A stretch of DNA of 64,000 bases. Source: Allomuricauda sp. M10 (GTDB taxonomy: Bacteria > Bacteroidota > Bacteroidia > Flavobacteriales > Flavobacteriaceae). A model generated the notes under the pieces. It did no database searches. It saw nothing but the letters and a program-made list of their open reading frames with translations, and was not told the origin of the DNA. The position numbers were made by a program, and so were the translations under genes. Of the stretch, positions 8,729 through 16,699 are shown in pieces (positions within the stretch are counted from its first letter, which is position 1; each line of letters starts with the position of its first letter). Location: contig NZ_JAJGBN010000003.1 of assembly GCF_020782875.1 (NCBI RefSeq), positions 124,001 through 188,000 on the forward strand, in the 5' to 3' direction.

Positions 8729-9760
8729 ATGAAAAAGAAAACGAACATATTGCTTATTTATACCGGAGGTACCATCGGTATGGTCAAGGATTACGAGACC
8801 GGTGCCCTGCGAGCCTTCAATTTTGATGAACTCATCAAGAATATTCCGGAGTTGAACCAATTGGATTGTACCCTAAAAGGAGTGTCCTTCAAAAAACCGA
8901 TAGATTCGTCCAACATGAACCCAGGTTATTGGTCTTTAATTGCTTCCATTATCGAGGAACATTATGCGGATCATGATGGGTTTGTGGTGCTCCACGGTAG
9001 CGATACCATGAGTTATTCGGCATCTGCTTTGAGCTTTATGTTGGAGAATCTGGACAAACCGGTCATTTTTACCGGATCACAATTGCCCATCGGGGACCTC
9101 AGGACCGATGCGAAGGAAAATTTGATCACTTCTATTGAGATTGCTTCGCTTCAAGAAAATGGGAAACCAGTGGTGCAGGAAGTAGGGCTTTATTTTGAAT
9201 ACAAGTTGTACCGCGGCAACCGGACCACCAAGATCAATGCAGAACATTTTGAGGCTTTTGCCTCCTTAAACTATCCACCTTTGGTGGAATCGGGAGTGCA
9301 TTTAAAGGTGCATCCTAATTATTTGCTGAAGAAATCGGCCAAGAACAAGTCCCTTTTAGTGCATAAAAAAATGGATGATCGGGTGGCAATTCTCAAATTG
9401 TTTCCCGGAATCAATCAAGATGTGATGAAGGCAGTGCTCCAAATACCCCATTTAAAGGCCCTTGTTTTGGAGACCTATGGTGCTGGAAATGCCCCAATGG
9501 ACGATTGGTTTCTGCAAGAATTGAAATCGGCGGTAAAAAAAGGTTTGCATATAATTAACGTGACCCAGTGCTCCGGAGGCAGTGTTTTTATGGGCCATTA
9601 CGAAACCAGTGAAAAGTTGAAGGAGATGCAACTGATTAACGGCAAGGATATTACAACGGAGGCCGCTATTACCAAGGCTATGTACCTATTGGGCACTGGT
9701 GTTCCCGATGCATTGTTCAAGACAATTTACGAAACACCATTGCGTGGGGAAATGGTGTAA
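8729..9760 (+). CDS. ansA: Type I (cytoplasmic) L-asparaginase
   Basis: Hydrolyses L-asparagine to aspartate and ammonia. The 343 residues lack a signal peptide, which fits the type I enzyme. The N-terminal nucleophile motif is IYTGGTIGMV (T15 nucleophile), and the second active-site motif VVLHGSDTMSYSASAL follows. The C-terminal domain carries LVLETYGAGNAP and an INVTQCSGGSV segment. It is coupled to tatD and followed by tRNA-Ser in the same orientation. A glutamyl-tRNA amidotransferase GatD-like role is unlikely because the N-terminal GatD extension is absent. Confidence 0.9.
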   Translation: MKKKTNILLIYTGGTIGMVKDYETGALRAFNFDELIKNIPELNQLDCTLKGVSFKKPIDSSNMNPGYWSLIASIIEEHYADHDGFVVLHGSDTMSYSASALSFMLENLDKPVIFTGSQLPIGDLRTDAKENLITSIEIASLQENGKPVVQEVGLYFEYKLYRGNRTTKINAEHFEAFASLNYPPLVESGVHLKVHPNYLLKKSAKNKSLLVHKKMDDRVAILKLFPGINQDVMKAVLQIPHLKALVLETYGAGNAPMDDWFLQELKSAVKKGLHIINVTQCSGGSVFMGHYETSEKLKEMQLINGKDITTEAAITKAMYLLGTGVPDALFKTIYETPLRGEMV

Positions 9761-9826
9761 AATTAACGCATCAAATTTCTATAACTGATTATTTTTTCGT
9801 TTATTGGTCGGCCTAAATGAAGGAAT

Positions 9827-9914
9827 AGAGAGGTGGCCGAGTGGTCGAAGGCGCACGCCTGGAAAGTGTGTATACACCAAAAGTGTATCGAGGGTTCGAA
9901 TCCCTTCCTCTCTG
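9827..9914 (+). tRNA. tRNA-Ser (anticodon GGA)
   Basis: Cloverleaf with a 7-bp acceptor stem (AGAGAGG / CCTCTCT), D arm with GGCCGAGTGG, anticodon stem CACGC/GTGTG around a CTGGAAA loop (anticodon GGA), a long class II variable arm (TATACACCAAAAGTGTATC) typical of tRNA-Ser, and a T arm with GGGTTCGAATCCC. The discriminator base is G and CCA is not encoded. Confidence 0.95.
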
Positions 9915-9993
9915 CAAGGTATTTTAGTTTTTCAATTGCAAAATTTTTATATCTTTAACATTATTAACTAACTAAATTTAAGTTTTAAGTAAA

Positions 9994-10722
9994 ATGAAAA
10001 AAATATCCTTTACTCTGGCTGCTGCCGGAATGTTTGTGATGGGAACTACAACTGCATCTGCAGCAATGTTGCAAGAAGAAGCTGAAGCCAGCAAAGGTTT
10101 CACCCAGGTATTGAAAGAACAATTTATTCAAGGAGGTCCTGCCTTCATGGGTATTGTACTTCTTTGTTTGATATTGGGATTGGCTGTAGCCATCGAAAGA
10201 ATTATCTATTTGAATTTGGCAACTACAAACACTGCTAAATTGAAACAACAAGTTGAAGATGCTTTGGCTTCTGGAGGTGTAGAAGCGGCCAAAGAGGTTT
10301 GCAGGAACACAAAAGGACCTGTTGCTTCCATCTTCTACCAAGGATTGGACAGATCTTCCGAAGGTTTGGAATCTGCTGAGAAAGCAGTTGTTGCTTACGG
10401 AGGTGTACAAATGGGCCAATTGGAGAAAAACGTATCTTGGTTGTCCTTGTTTATCGCTGTGGCCCCGATGCTTGGGTTCATGGGTACGGTAATCGGTATG
10501 ATCCAGGCCTTCCAAAAAATCGCCGCTGTTGGTAACTTGAGTGCCTCTTTGATCGCTGGTGATATCCAGGTGGCGTTGTTGACCACGGTATTCGGTTTGA
10601 TCGTGGCCATCATCCTTCAGATTTTCTACAACTACATCATTGCTAAGATCGATAGTATCGTAAACGACATGGAAGATGCCTCTATATCTTTGATTGATAT
10701 GTTGGCAGCACACAAGAAATAA
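9994..10722 (+). CDS. exbB: MotA/TolQ/ExbB proton channel family protein
   Basis: Inner-membrane subunit of the ExbBD motor that uses proton flow to energise TonB-dependent outer-membrane transport. It has 242 residues. The first 25 (KKISFTLAAAGMFVMGTTTASA) look like a cleavable signal peptide, then TM1 (FMGIVLLCLILGLAVAIERI), a cytoplasmic loop, and TM2/TM3 with WLSLFIAVAPMLGFMGTVIGMI and VALLTTVFGLIVAIILQIFY, the conserved MotA/ExbB region. It starts a five-gene plus-strand cluster ending in an outer-membrane barrel. Before TM1 is GFTQVLKEQFIQ, which has a close match in the unrelated membrane protein at 45248-45874. Confidence 0.93.
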   Translation: MKKISFTLAAAGMFVMGTTTASAAMLQEEAEASKGFTQVLKEQFIQGGPAFMGIVLLCLILGLAVAIERIIYLNLATTNTAKLKQQVEDALASGGVEAAKEVCRNTKGPVASIFYQGLDRSSEGLESAEKAVVAYGGVQMGQLEKNVSWLSLFIAVAPMLGFMGTVIGMIQAFQKIAAVGNLSASLIAGDIQVALLTTVFGLIVAIILQIFYNYIIAKIDSIVNDMEDASISLIDMLAAHKK

Positions 10723-10749
10723 TTACGGAACTAAAAACTATCGGGAAAC

Positions 10750-11187
10750 ATGAATAAAATTGTAAAAATAGCACTCATTGCAATCGGGTTGATTTCTGCC
10801 GTACTATGGTTCTCTTTGCCATCAGCGGAAGATCCGGATGCAATCAGCAGTGGGTCAATGAACTTTATGTTCATCATCATGTACATCTTGTTGGCCATTG
10901 CCGTAATAGCAGCACTGTTCTTTGGATTGACCAAATTGCTTTCCACTCCGGGAAGCCTCAAGAAAACCCTGTTCGCCCTAGGTGGATTGGCCATTGTTGT
11001 GGCTATTTCCTATGGACTTTCTTCTAACAACGCTCCTGTTGTTGAAGAGATGGCAAGCAGAGGTATTACGACCACAGAAGGAACTGTGAAGAACATTGGA
11101 ATGGGATTGAACGTATTCTTCATCCTGACCGTAGTAGCGGTAGTTCTAATGGTATTCCCAGGATTGAAGAAAATGTTTGTAAAGTAA
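10750..11187 (+). CDS. Small three-span membrane protein of the exb cluster
   Basis: A 145-residue protein with three hydrophobic segments: near residues 5-23, 34-60 (MFIIMYILLAIAVIAALFFG) and 112-138, plus a weaker one around 70-88. No catalytic motif is seen. It lies between exbB and the first exbD with gaps of 27 and 10 bp, a position I associate with flavobacterial exb clusters. A role as an accessory subunit of the proton-driven motor is inferred from position only. I do not recognise a named family. Confidence 0.8.
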   Translation: MNKIVKIALIAIGLISAVLWFSLPSAEDPDAISSGSMNFMFIIMYILLAIAVIAALFFGLTKLLSTPGSLKKTLFALGGLAIVVAISYGLSSNNAPVVEEMASRGITTTEGTVKNIGMGLNVFFILTVVAVVLMVFPGLKKMFVK

Positions 11188-11197
11188 AAATTGAACT

Positions 11198-11806
11198 ATG
11201 CCTAGAAGAAAAGCAGCGCCGGAAGTCAATGCCGGTTCCATGGCAGACATCGCTTTCCTCTTGCTTATCTTTTTCTTGGTGACCACCACCATTGAAACGG
11301 ATGCAGGTTTGGATCGTATGTTGCCACCGATGGAGCCGCCGACTGATCAGGACGTAATTATTAGACAGAAGAACATTTTTACGGTGAACATCAATAAAAA
11401 TGGTCAGCTGTTGGTAGAGGATAACCTGATGAACCTTAAAGATTTGAGAAAAGCTGCTACCGCGTTTTTGGAAAACAATGCGGATGGTTCCTGTTCTTAT
11501 TGTAAAGGTAAAAAGGATCCAGCTTCCTCTGATAATCCAACAAAGGCCATCATTTCATTGAAAAATGACAGGGAGACCAAGTATAGTACCTATATCACCG
11601 TTCAAAACGAATTGGTAGGAGCCTATAACGATTTGCGTAACCGTGAGGCTCAAAAACTGTACAAACAGGATTTCACCAAAATGGAAGCCGAGTACCTAAA
11701 CCCAGAAACACCTTCTGCAATTAGGGATGATTTGAAAGACAAAGTGAAGCGTATCCAAGATATGTTCCCACAAAAGCTTTCAGAAGCTGAAACATCAACC
11801 AATTAA
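11198..11806 (+). CDS. exbD: Biopolymer transport protein ExbD/TolR, first copy
   Basis: One-span inner-membrane subunit of the ExbBD motor with a periplasmic domain. The N-terminal anchor SMADIAFLLLIFFLVTTTIE carries the proton-path aspartate (D18), followed by a periplasmic domain. At 202 residues it is longer than the usual 130-140. The extra length comes from a hydrophilic insert with a CSYC pair (near 11490-11505) and a Lys/Glu-rich helical C-terminus. The cysteine pair would be periplasmic and could form a disulfide. The second ExbD follows 14 bp later. Confidence 0.9.
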   Translation: MPRRKAAPEVNAGSMADIAFLLLIFFLVTTTIETDAGLDRMLPPMEPPTDQDVIIRQKNIFTVNINKNGQLLVEDNLMNLKDLRKAATAFLENNADGSCSYCKGKKDPASSDNPTKAIISLKNDRETKYSTYITVQNELVGAYNDLRNREAQKLYKQDFTKMEAEYLNPETPSAIRDDLKDKVKRIQDMFPQKLSEAETSTN

Positions 11807-11820
11807 AACTAGAATTTAGT

Positions 11821-12303
11821 ATGGCTAAGTTTACAAAAAAGAAGGATGGGGATTTGCCAGCGGTGTCTACAGCATCTTTGCCGGATATCGTATTCATGTT
11901 GTTGTTCTTCTTTATGACAGTGACCACAATGAAAGACAGTTCTTTAATGGTTGAGAACACGCTTCCTAATGCAACTGAGATCAAAAAATTGGAAAAAAAG
12001 GACCGTGTGATATATATCTACGTCGGTAAACCTACCCAAGAGTATCAAAAGGTTTTTGGTTCTGAACCAAAAATCCAGTTGAATGATAAATTTGCCAATG
12101 TAGACGAAGTTGGAACTTTTATTTTGGCAGAGCGTGCAAAAAAACCTCAAGAACTTCAAAACGTATTGACTACTGCATTGAAGGTTGATAAGAATGCCAA
12201 TATGGGTCTTATCGCCGATATAAAACAAGAATTGAGGAAAGTGAATGCCCTAAAGGTGAACTACACCACTTATGAGGGAGATGCTTTTAACAATCTACAG
12301 TAG
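11821..12303 (+). CDS. exbD: Biopolymer transport protein ExbD/TolR, second copy
   Basis: Second ExbD-type subunit, 160 residues. Anchor SLPDIVFMLLFFFMTVTTM has the conserved aspartate (D22). The periplasmic part includes the VIYIYVGKP strand and a DIKQELRKVNALKVNYTTY segment, which matches the family's conserved C-terminal part. Two non-identical ExbD proteins per ExbB suggest a heteromeric ExbD unit or two alternative motors; this is inference. The gene is closed by a strong hairpin at 12326-12359. Confidence 0.9.
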   Translation: MAKFTKKKDGDLPAVSTASLPDIVFMLLFFFMTVTTMKDSSLMVENTLPNATEIKKLEKKDRVIYIYVGKPTQEYQKVFGSEPKIQLNDKFANVDEVGTFILAERAKKPQELQNVLTTALKVDKNANMGLIADIKQELRKVNALKVNYTTYEGDAFNNLQ

Positions 12304-12325
12304 GCAATAGCTTAGATTTAGTGGG

Positions 12326-12359
12326 AAACGCTCCAAATGATTAATTTGGAGCGTTTTTT
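12326..12359 (+). terminator. Rho-independent terminator of the exb cluster
   Basis: AACGCTCCAAAT and ATTTGGAGCGTT form a perfect 12-bp stem around a 5-base loop, followed by TTTTTG. It ends the exbD transcript 16 bp before the next start codon. Confidence 0.9.
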
Positions 12360-12374
12360 GTTTATAGTAATGCA

Positions 12375-13076
12375 ATGATCAACGTGAACAGAATTTTATG
12401 GATATTGGTTTTGGGGTTTCTTTCCCAAGGAATCAATGCCCAAACAGAAGTCGTAGAAGAACAACAAGATTTTTCAAGGTATTTGGAAGATCAGTTCTAT
12501 GCCGGATTCGGGTATAACGTACTACTGGGAAAACCGGATGGTGTGGTGCAGCGAAACCTGTCCTATAATCTTCAGGCCGGGTTTATAAAGGATATTCCCT
12601 TTAACCAACGCAGAAATTTTGGTGTTGGACTTGGCTTGGGCTATGCTGTCAATTCGTATTATTCCAACATGGTAGTATCCCAAAATGCTGGTGCTTTGTT
12701 GTACGAAGTCAAGGATGTATCTGAGTTCAATCGCAGCAAGTTGGAAACCCATGCCATTGAATTACCCTTTGAAATCCGTTGGAGGACTTCAACCGCGGAC
12801 GAATATAAATTCTGGCGAATCTACGCTGGGGCCAAGTTGGGATATGTTTTTTCTGGTAGCTCCCGAGTAGTTACGGATACTGGAACAAATGGCTTCGCCA
12901 ATAATGATATCGAAAAATGGCAATATGGCCTTATGATTAATTTTGGCTACAATACCTGGAATATTCATGCCTATTATGCCCTTAATCCACTGTTAAAAGA
13001 TGGAACGGTGCTCGATACCGGGGAAGCCATCGACATTAGGGCCTTGCGCATAGGAGTGATCTTTTATATCCTATAG
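12375..13076 (+). CDS. PorT-like outer-membrane beta-barrel protein
   Basis: Exported protein of 233 residues: signal peptide (RILWILVLGFLSQGINA, cleavage near residue 22) followed by alternating beta-strand segments rich in Tyr, Gly and Asn, such as FYAGFGYNVLLG, FGVGLGLGYAVNSYY, AGAKLGYVF and YGLMINFGYNTW, ending in the aromatic/hydrophobic strand RIGVIFYIL. This pattern is an 8-10 strand outer-membrane barrel. Its size, signal peptide and position after exbD fit the PorT group, which in Bacteroidetes includes a gliding/type IX secretion protein; I cannot tell orthologue from generic relative. The stop overlaps the convergent gene's stop by 6 bp. Confidence 0.7.
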   Translation: MINVNRILWILVLGFLSQGINAQTEVVEEQQDFSRYLEDQFYAGFGYNVLLGKPDGVVQRNLSYNLQAGFIKDIPFNQRRNFGVGLGLGYAVNSYYSNMVVSQNAGALLYEVKDVSEFNRSKLETHAIELPFEIRWRTSTADEYKFWRIYAGAKLGYVFSGSSRVVTDTGTNGFANNDIEKWQYGLMINFGYNTWNIHAYYALNPLLKDGTVLDTGEAIDIRALRIGVIFYIL

Positions 13077-13673
13077 CCAATATTTTAAAATGATCAATTG
13101 GGAACAGCACCCGATCAAAAAGCCGATCAACAATTCATTTCTGTTGTGTGCCTTCAAGTAAAGTCTTGAGGTGGCCACCAATCCGGTAAACAAAGTAAAC
13201 AGGCTTATCGCAAGGGTAATATTCCGTTCAAAATGGATGCTCAGGGCGATCATGAAGGTCAAAAGAGTTCCCATCCCCAAAAGATGCATGCTGGTCTTAA
13301 ACTTGAAGAAAAGTAGAATAAGACACGTAGTCGTTGCCGTCAACAGGCCAGTAAAAAAGTAAAAGAGCTCGTTTACGTAGTTATTGGGTATCACCTTATA
13401 CAAGATCATCAAAAAGATGACACAGCTGATATAAAGCGGGTATTTGCGTTCGTGGAGTGTAGGCAGAAAAATGGAACTGATCACTCCCAGATTTTTTAGG
13501 ATCAAAAAGAAAATAATGGGGATGATGACCGTCAAAATGAAGATGGGGAGAATGTTCCCGCTTTCAATTTCCAATGTACTGTATGGGGCAATTACAAAAT
13601 AAATGACCGTGCCTCCAAATGGTATAAAAAGTGGATGGAAAATGTACGAGATGATGTTGTAAACATGGCGCAT
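13071..13673 (-). CDS. Six-span membrane protein, degenerate PAP2-like
   Basis: Hydrophobic 200-residue protein with about six membrane spans. The spacing of polar motifs recalls PAP2 phosphatases (K..RP, then PSGH, then SR..H...D): here LHERKYPLY, TSMHLLGMG and SRLYLKAHNRNELLIG. The SR and H of the third motif are kept, but Ser-Gly of PSGH and the final Asp (here Glu) are altered, so it is probably not an active phosphatase of the classic type. The ATG overlaps the rpoN stop by one base (TGATG), so it is translationally coupled to rpoN. Confidence 0.65.
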   Translation of the reverse strand: MRHVYNIISYIFHPLFIPFGGTVIYFVIAPYSTLEIESGNILPIFILTVIIPIIFFLILKNLGVISSIFLPTLHERKYPLYISCVIFLMILYKVIPNNYVNELFYFFTGLLTATTTCLILLFFKFKTSMHLLGMGTLLTFMIALSIHFERNITLAISLFTLFTGLVATSRLYLKAHNRNELLIGFLIGCCSQLIILKYWL

Positions 13674-15133
13674 CAGATCTGCTTTCTAAGCCGTGCTACC
13701 GGAATACCGAGTTGTTCCCGGTATTTGGCCACCGTACGCCGTGCAATGGGGTAGCCTCTTTCCTTAAGGATCTTGGCCAATTTATCATCTGTTAGCGGTT
13801 TCTTTTTCTGTTCGTCACCGATAACGGTTTCCAAAATCTTTTTGATTTCTTTCGTGGACACATCTTCCCCTTGCTCATTTTTCATGGCCTCGGAGAAAAA
13901 GTCCTTGATCAATTTGGTGCCATAAGGCGTATCCACATATTTGCTGTTGGCCACACGCGAAACGGTGGAAACATCCATATCAATTTTATCCGCGATGTCC
14001 TTTAAGATCATTGGTCGCAGTTTACGCTCATCACCGGTCAAGAAGTATTCCTCCTGATAATCCATTATGGTCTTCATGGTGATGTATAGCGTTTGCTGGC
14101 GTTGTCTAATGGCATCAATGAACCACTTGGCCGCATCCAATTTCTGTTTGATGAACAGCACCGTATCCTTCTGGGACTTCGATTTTTCCTTGGAGTTTTT
14201 ATAACCTTCCAGCATATTGCTATATTCCCTGGAAACGTGAAGTTCAGGGGCATTTCTGCCGTTCAGGCTTAGTTCCAGTTCCCCATCTACAATTCGGATG
14301 GAAAAATCGGGAACAATATGCTCAATCATCCTAGTGCCGCCCGAATAGGAACCACCCGGTTTTGGGTTCAGTCTTTCAATTTCTGAAATAGCATCTTTCA
14401 GCTCCTCCTCGGTTACATGGTGTTTTTGGATAAGCTTGTCGTAATGCTTTTTGGTAAACTGCTCAAAAGATTTATCAAGGATGCTGATGGCCAACTCTAC
14501 CGAAGGTTTGCGGTCTTTCCTTTTCAATTGAAGGATCAGGCATTCATCCAACGAACGTGCCGCCACGCCTGGAGGGTCCAATTCTTGCACAATCTTAAGC
14601 ACGGCTTCGATCTTGCTTTCATCCACATAAATGTTTTGGGTAAAGGCAAGGTCGTCCATAATATCGGCAATCGGTCTTCTGATATAACCACTTTCATCTA
14701 CGCTGCCCACTAAAAATTCGGCAATGGCCCATTCCTCATCATCCAAATAAAAGGTATTCAGCTGGTTGATCAGGTGTTGGTTAAAGGAAATTCCGGCAGC
14801 ATACGGAATGCTTTTTTCCTCATCGTCCGAGCTGTAATTGTTGGCCTGGGTGCGGTAATCGGGAATCTCGTCATCACTCAGATAATCATCAATGTTGATG
14901 TCATCCGCCTCAATGGTCTCATTGTCCCCGGAATCGTCATAAGGGTCGTCATAAACATCATCCATGTTTTCCATTTCCGCTTCCTTGCCACTTTCCAACG
15001 CAGGGTTTTCTTCCAGCTCTTGTTTTAAGCGCTGTTCAAAAGCCTGTGTAGGCAATTGAATGAGCTTCATGAGCTGAATCTGCTGTGGAGACAGTTTCTG
15101 GGAAAGCTTAAACTGTAGATGTTGTTTTAGCAT
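13673..15133 (-). CDS. rpoN: RNA polymerase sigma-54 factor
   Basis: Alternative sigma factor that directs polymerase to -24/-12 promoters with AAA+ activators. The 486 residues match the family. Region I is Gln/Leu-rich (LKQHLQFKLSQKLSPQQIQLMKLIQLPT), followed by an acidic region II (about 50-110), then the core-binding and HTH regions. The diagnostic RpoN box appears near the C-terminus as ARRTVAKYREQLGIP. Its gene follows asnS and is coupled to the membrane gene downstream. No AAA+ activator gene and no clear -24/-12 promoter were found in this window. Confidence 0.96.
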   Translation of the reverse strand: MLKQHLQFKLSQKLSPQQIQLMKLIQLPTQAFEQRLKQELEENPALESGKEAEMENMDDVYDDPYDDSGDNETIEADDINIDDYLSDDEIPDYRTQANNYSSDDEEKSIPYAAGISFNQHLINQLNTFYLDDEEWAIAEFLVGSVDESGYIRRPIADIMDDLAFTQNIYVDESKIEAVLKIVQELDPPGVAARSLDECLILQLKRKDRKPSVELAISILDKSFEQFTKKHYDKLIQKHHVTEEELKDAISEIERLNPKPGGSYSGGTRMIEHIVPDFSIRIVDGELELSLNGRNAPELHVSREYSNMLEGYKNSKEKSKSQKDTVLFIKQKLDAAKWFIDAIRQRQQTLYITMKTIMDYQEEYFLTGDERKLRPMILKDIADKIDMDVSTVSRVANSKYVDTPYGTKLIKDFFSEAMKNEQGEDVSTKEIKKILETVIGDEQKKKPLTDDKLAKILKERGYPIARRTVAKYREQLGIPVARLRKQI

Positions 15134-15179
15134 AAGGATGGAATTGAAATCTTCCTTGCCGTAAAGTTATAAATTCAAT

Positions 15180-16613
15180 TTAAAACTCCGCATTCTGTGG
15201 GGTTCTGGGGTAAGGGATTACGTCCCTGATGTTGCCCATACCCGTGGCGAATTGCACCATACGCTCAAATCCAAGTCCAAAACCGCTGTGTACGGCCGTA
15301 CCAAATTTGCGTAGGTCCAAATACCACCAAAGTTCCTTGTCGTCAATGCCGAGGTCCTTGATCTTTTGTTGAAGCACTTCCAAACGCTCCTCACGTTGCG
15401 ATCCTCCCACAATTTCCCCGATACCTGGGAAAAGTACGTCCATGGCGCGAACCGTCTTGCCGTCTTCGTTCAAACGCATGTAGAATGCCTTGATCTTAGC
15501 CGGATAATCGAAAAGGATTACAGGACATTTAAAGTGTTTTTCCACCAAAAAGCGCTCGTGCTCGCTTTGCAGGTCAGCACCCCACTCTTCAATAATATAT
15601 TGGAATTTTTTCTTCTTGTTGGGATTGCTGTTCCTTAAAATATCGATGGCCTCGGTATAAGAAACCCGTTTGAAGTTGTTCTCCACCACGAATTTTAGCT
15701 TTTCCAACAAGGTCATTTCAGAACGTTCGGCCTGCGGTTTGGATTTTTCCTCGTCCAACAAACGGCCTTCCAAAAATTCAAGGTCGTCCTTGCAATGCTC
15801 CAGTACATATCGGATAATGGATTTGATGAAATCCTCAGCTAAGTCCATGTTGGCTGCTAGGTCGTTGAAGGCCACTTCTGGTTCGATCATCCAGAATTCG
15901 GCCAAATGACGTGATGTATTGGAGTTTTCGGCCCTAAAAGTAGGTCCAAAGGTATATACTTTGCCCAATGCCATGGCATAGGTCTCGGCTTCCAATTGCC
16001 CTGATACGGTCAAGTTGGTCTCCTTCCCAAAAAAGTCTTCGGAATAATCCACATTGCCGTTTTCATCCAAAGGTGGTTTTTTGGCATCCAAACTGGTCAC
16101 CCTGAACATTTCCCCGGCACCTTCGGCATCGGAACCGGTAATGATCGGGGCATGCATATAGTAAAACCCTTTTTGCTGGAAATAACTGTGAATGGCAAAG
16201 GCCAAAGCCGAACGCACCCGCATTACAGCTGCAAACGTATTGGTTCGTACCCTCAAATGCGCCTTTTCTCTCAAGAATTCCAAAGAGTGTTTTTTAGGCT
16301 GAATGGGGTAGGTTTCCGGATCGGCGGTGCCATGTACAAAAACATCTTCAGCCTGAATTTCCACACTTTGTCCTTTTCCTTGGCTTTCTACCAAGGTTCC
16401 GGAAATTTTTAGGGCAGAACCGGTAGTAATCTGTTTGAGGACCGCTTCATCCAGTTTTTCAAAATCTACTACACATTGTAAATTATGTATGGTTGAACCG
16501 TCGTTCAAGGCTATAAATCGGTTGCTCCTAAATGTTTTTACCCATCCATTAACTTCTACGGAATCTCCTACGGGCTGCTTTTCTAGCAATTCTTTTATGG
16601 AATAAGACTTCAT
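15180..16613 (-). CDS. asnS: Asparagine--tRNA ligase
   Basis: Class IIb aminoacyl-tRNA synthetase that charges tRNA-Asn. The 477 residues show an N-terminal OB-fold anticodon-binding domain ([19 protein letters not shown]) and a class II catalytic domain with [20 protein letters not shown] (motif 2 region), [22 protein letters not shown], and the motif 3 [12 protein letters not shown]. The [14 protein letters not shown] run favours Asn over Asp specificity. The minus-strand order asnS-rpoN-membrane protein, with a 46-bp gap before rpoN, suggests one transcript. Confidence 0.96.
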   Translation of the reverse strand: MKSYSIKELLEKQPVGDSVEVNGWVKTFRSNRFIALNDGSTIHNLQCVVDFEKLDEAVLKQITTGSALKISGTLVESQGKGQSVEIQAEDVFVHGTADPETYPIQPKKHSLEFLREKAHLRVRTNTFAAVMRVRSALAFAIHSYFQQKGFYYMHAPIITGSDAEGAGEMFRVTSLDAKKPPLDENGNVDYSEDFFGKETNLTVSGQLEAETYAMALGKVYTFGPTFRAENSNTSRHLAEFWMIEPEVAFNDLAANMDLAEDFIKSIIRYVLEHCKDDLEFLEGRLLDEEKSKPQAERSEMTLLEKLKFVVENNFKRVSYTEAIDILRNSNPNKKKKFQYIIEEWGADLQSEHERFLVEKHFKCPVILFDYPAKIKAFYMRLNEDGKTVRAMDVLFPGIGEIVGGSQREERLEVLQQKIKDLGIDDKELWWYLDLRKFGTAVHSGFGLGFERMVQFATGMGNIRDVIPYPRTPQNAEF

Positions 16614-16699
16614 TGTAAGGCTATCGTAATTTAGGCGGTAAAGATAGGTTTTTGGACAAAAACGATGGCAATGCCGCCAAGTAATTTATGGCCCTTTTC

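Noticed and set aside
9985..10713. Long frame opposite exbB (242 codons)
   Set aside because: Antisense to exbB, Cys/Ser/His-rich and without domains.
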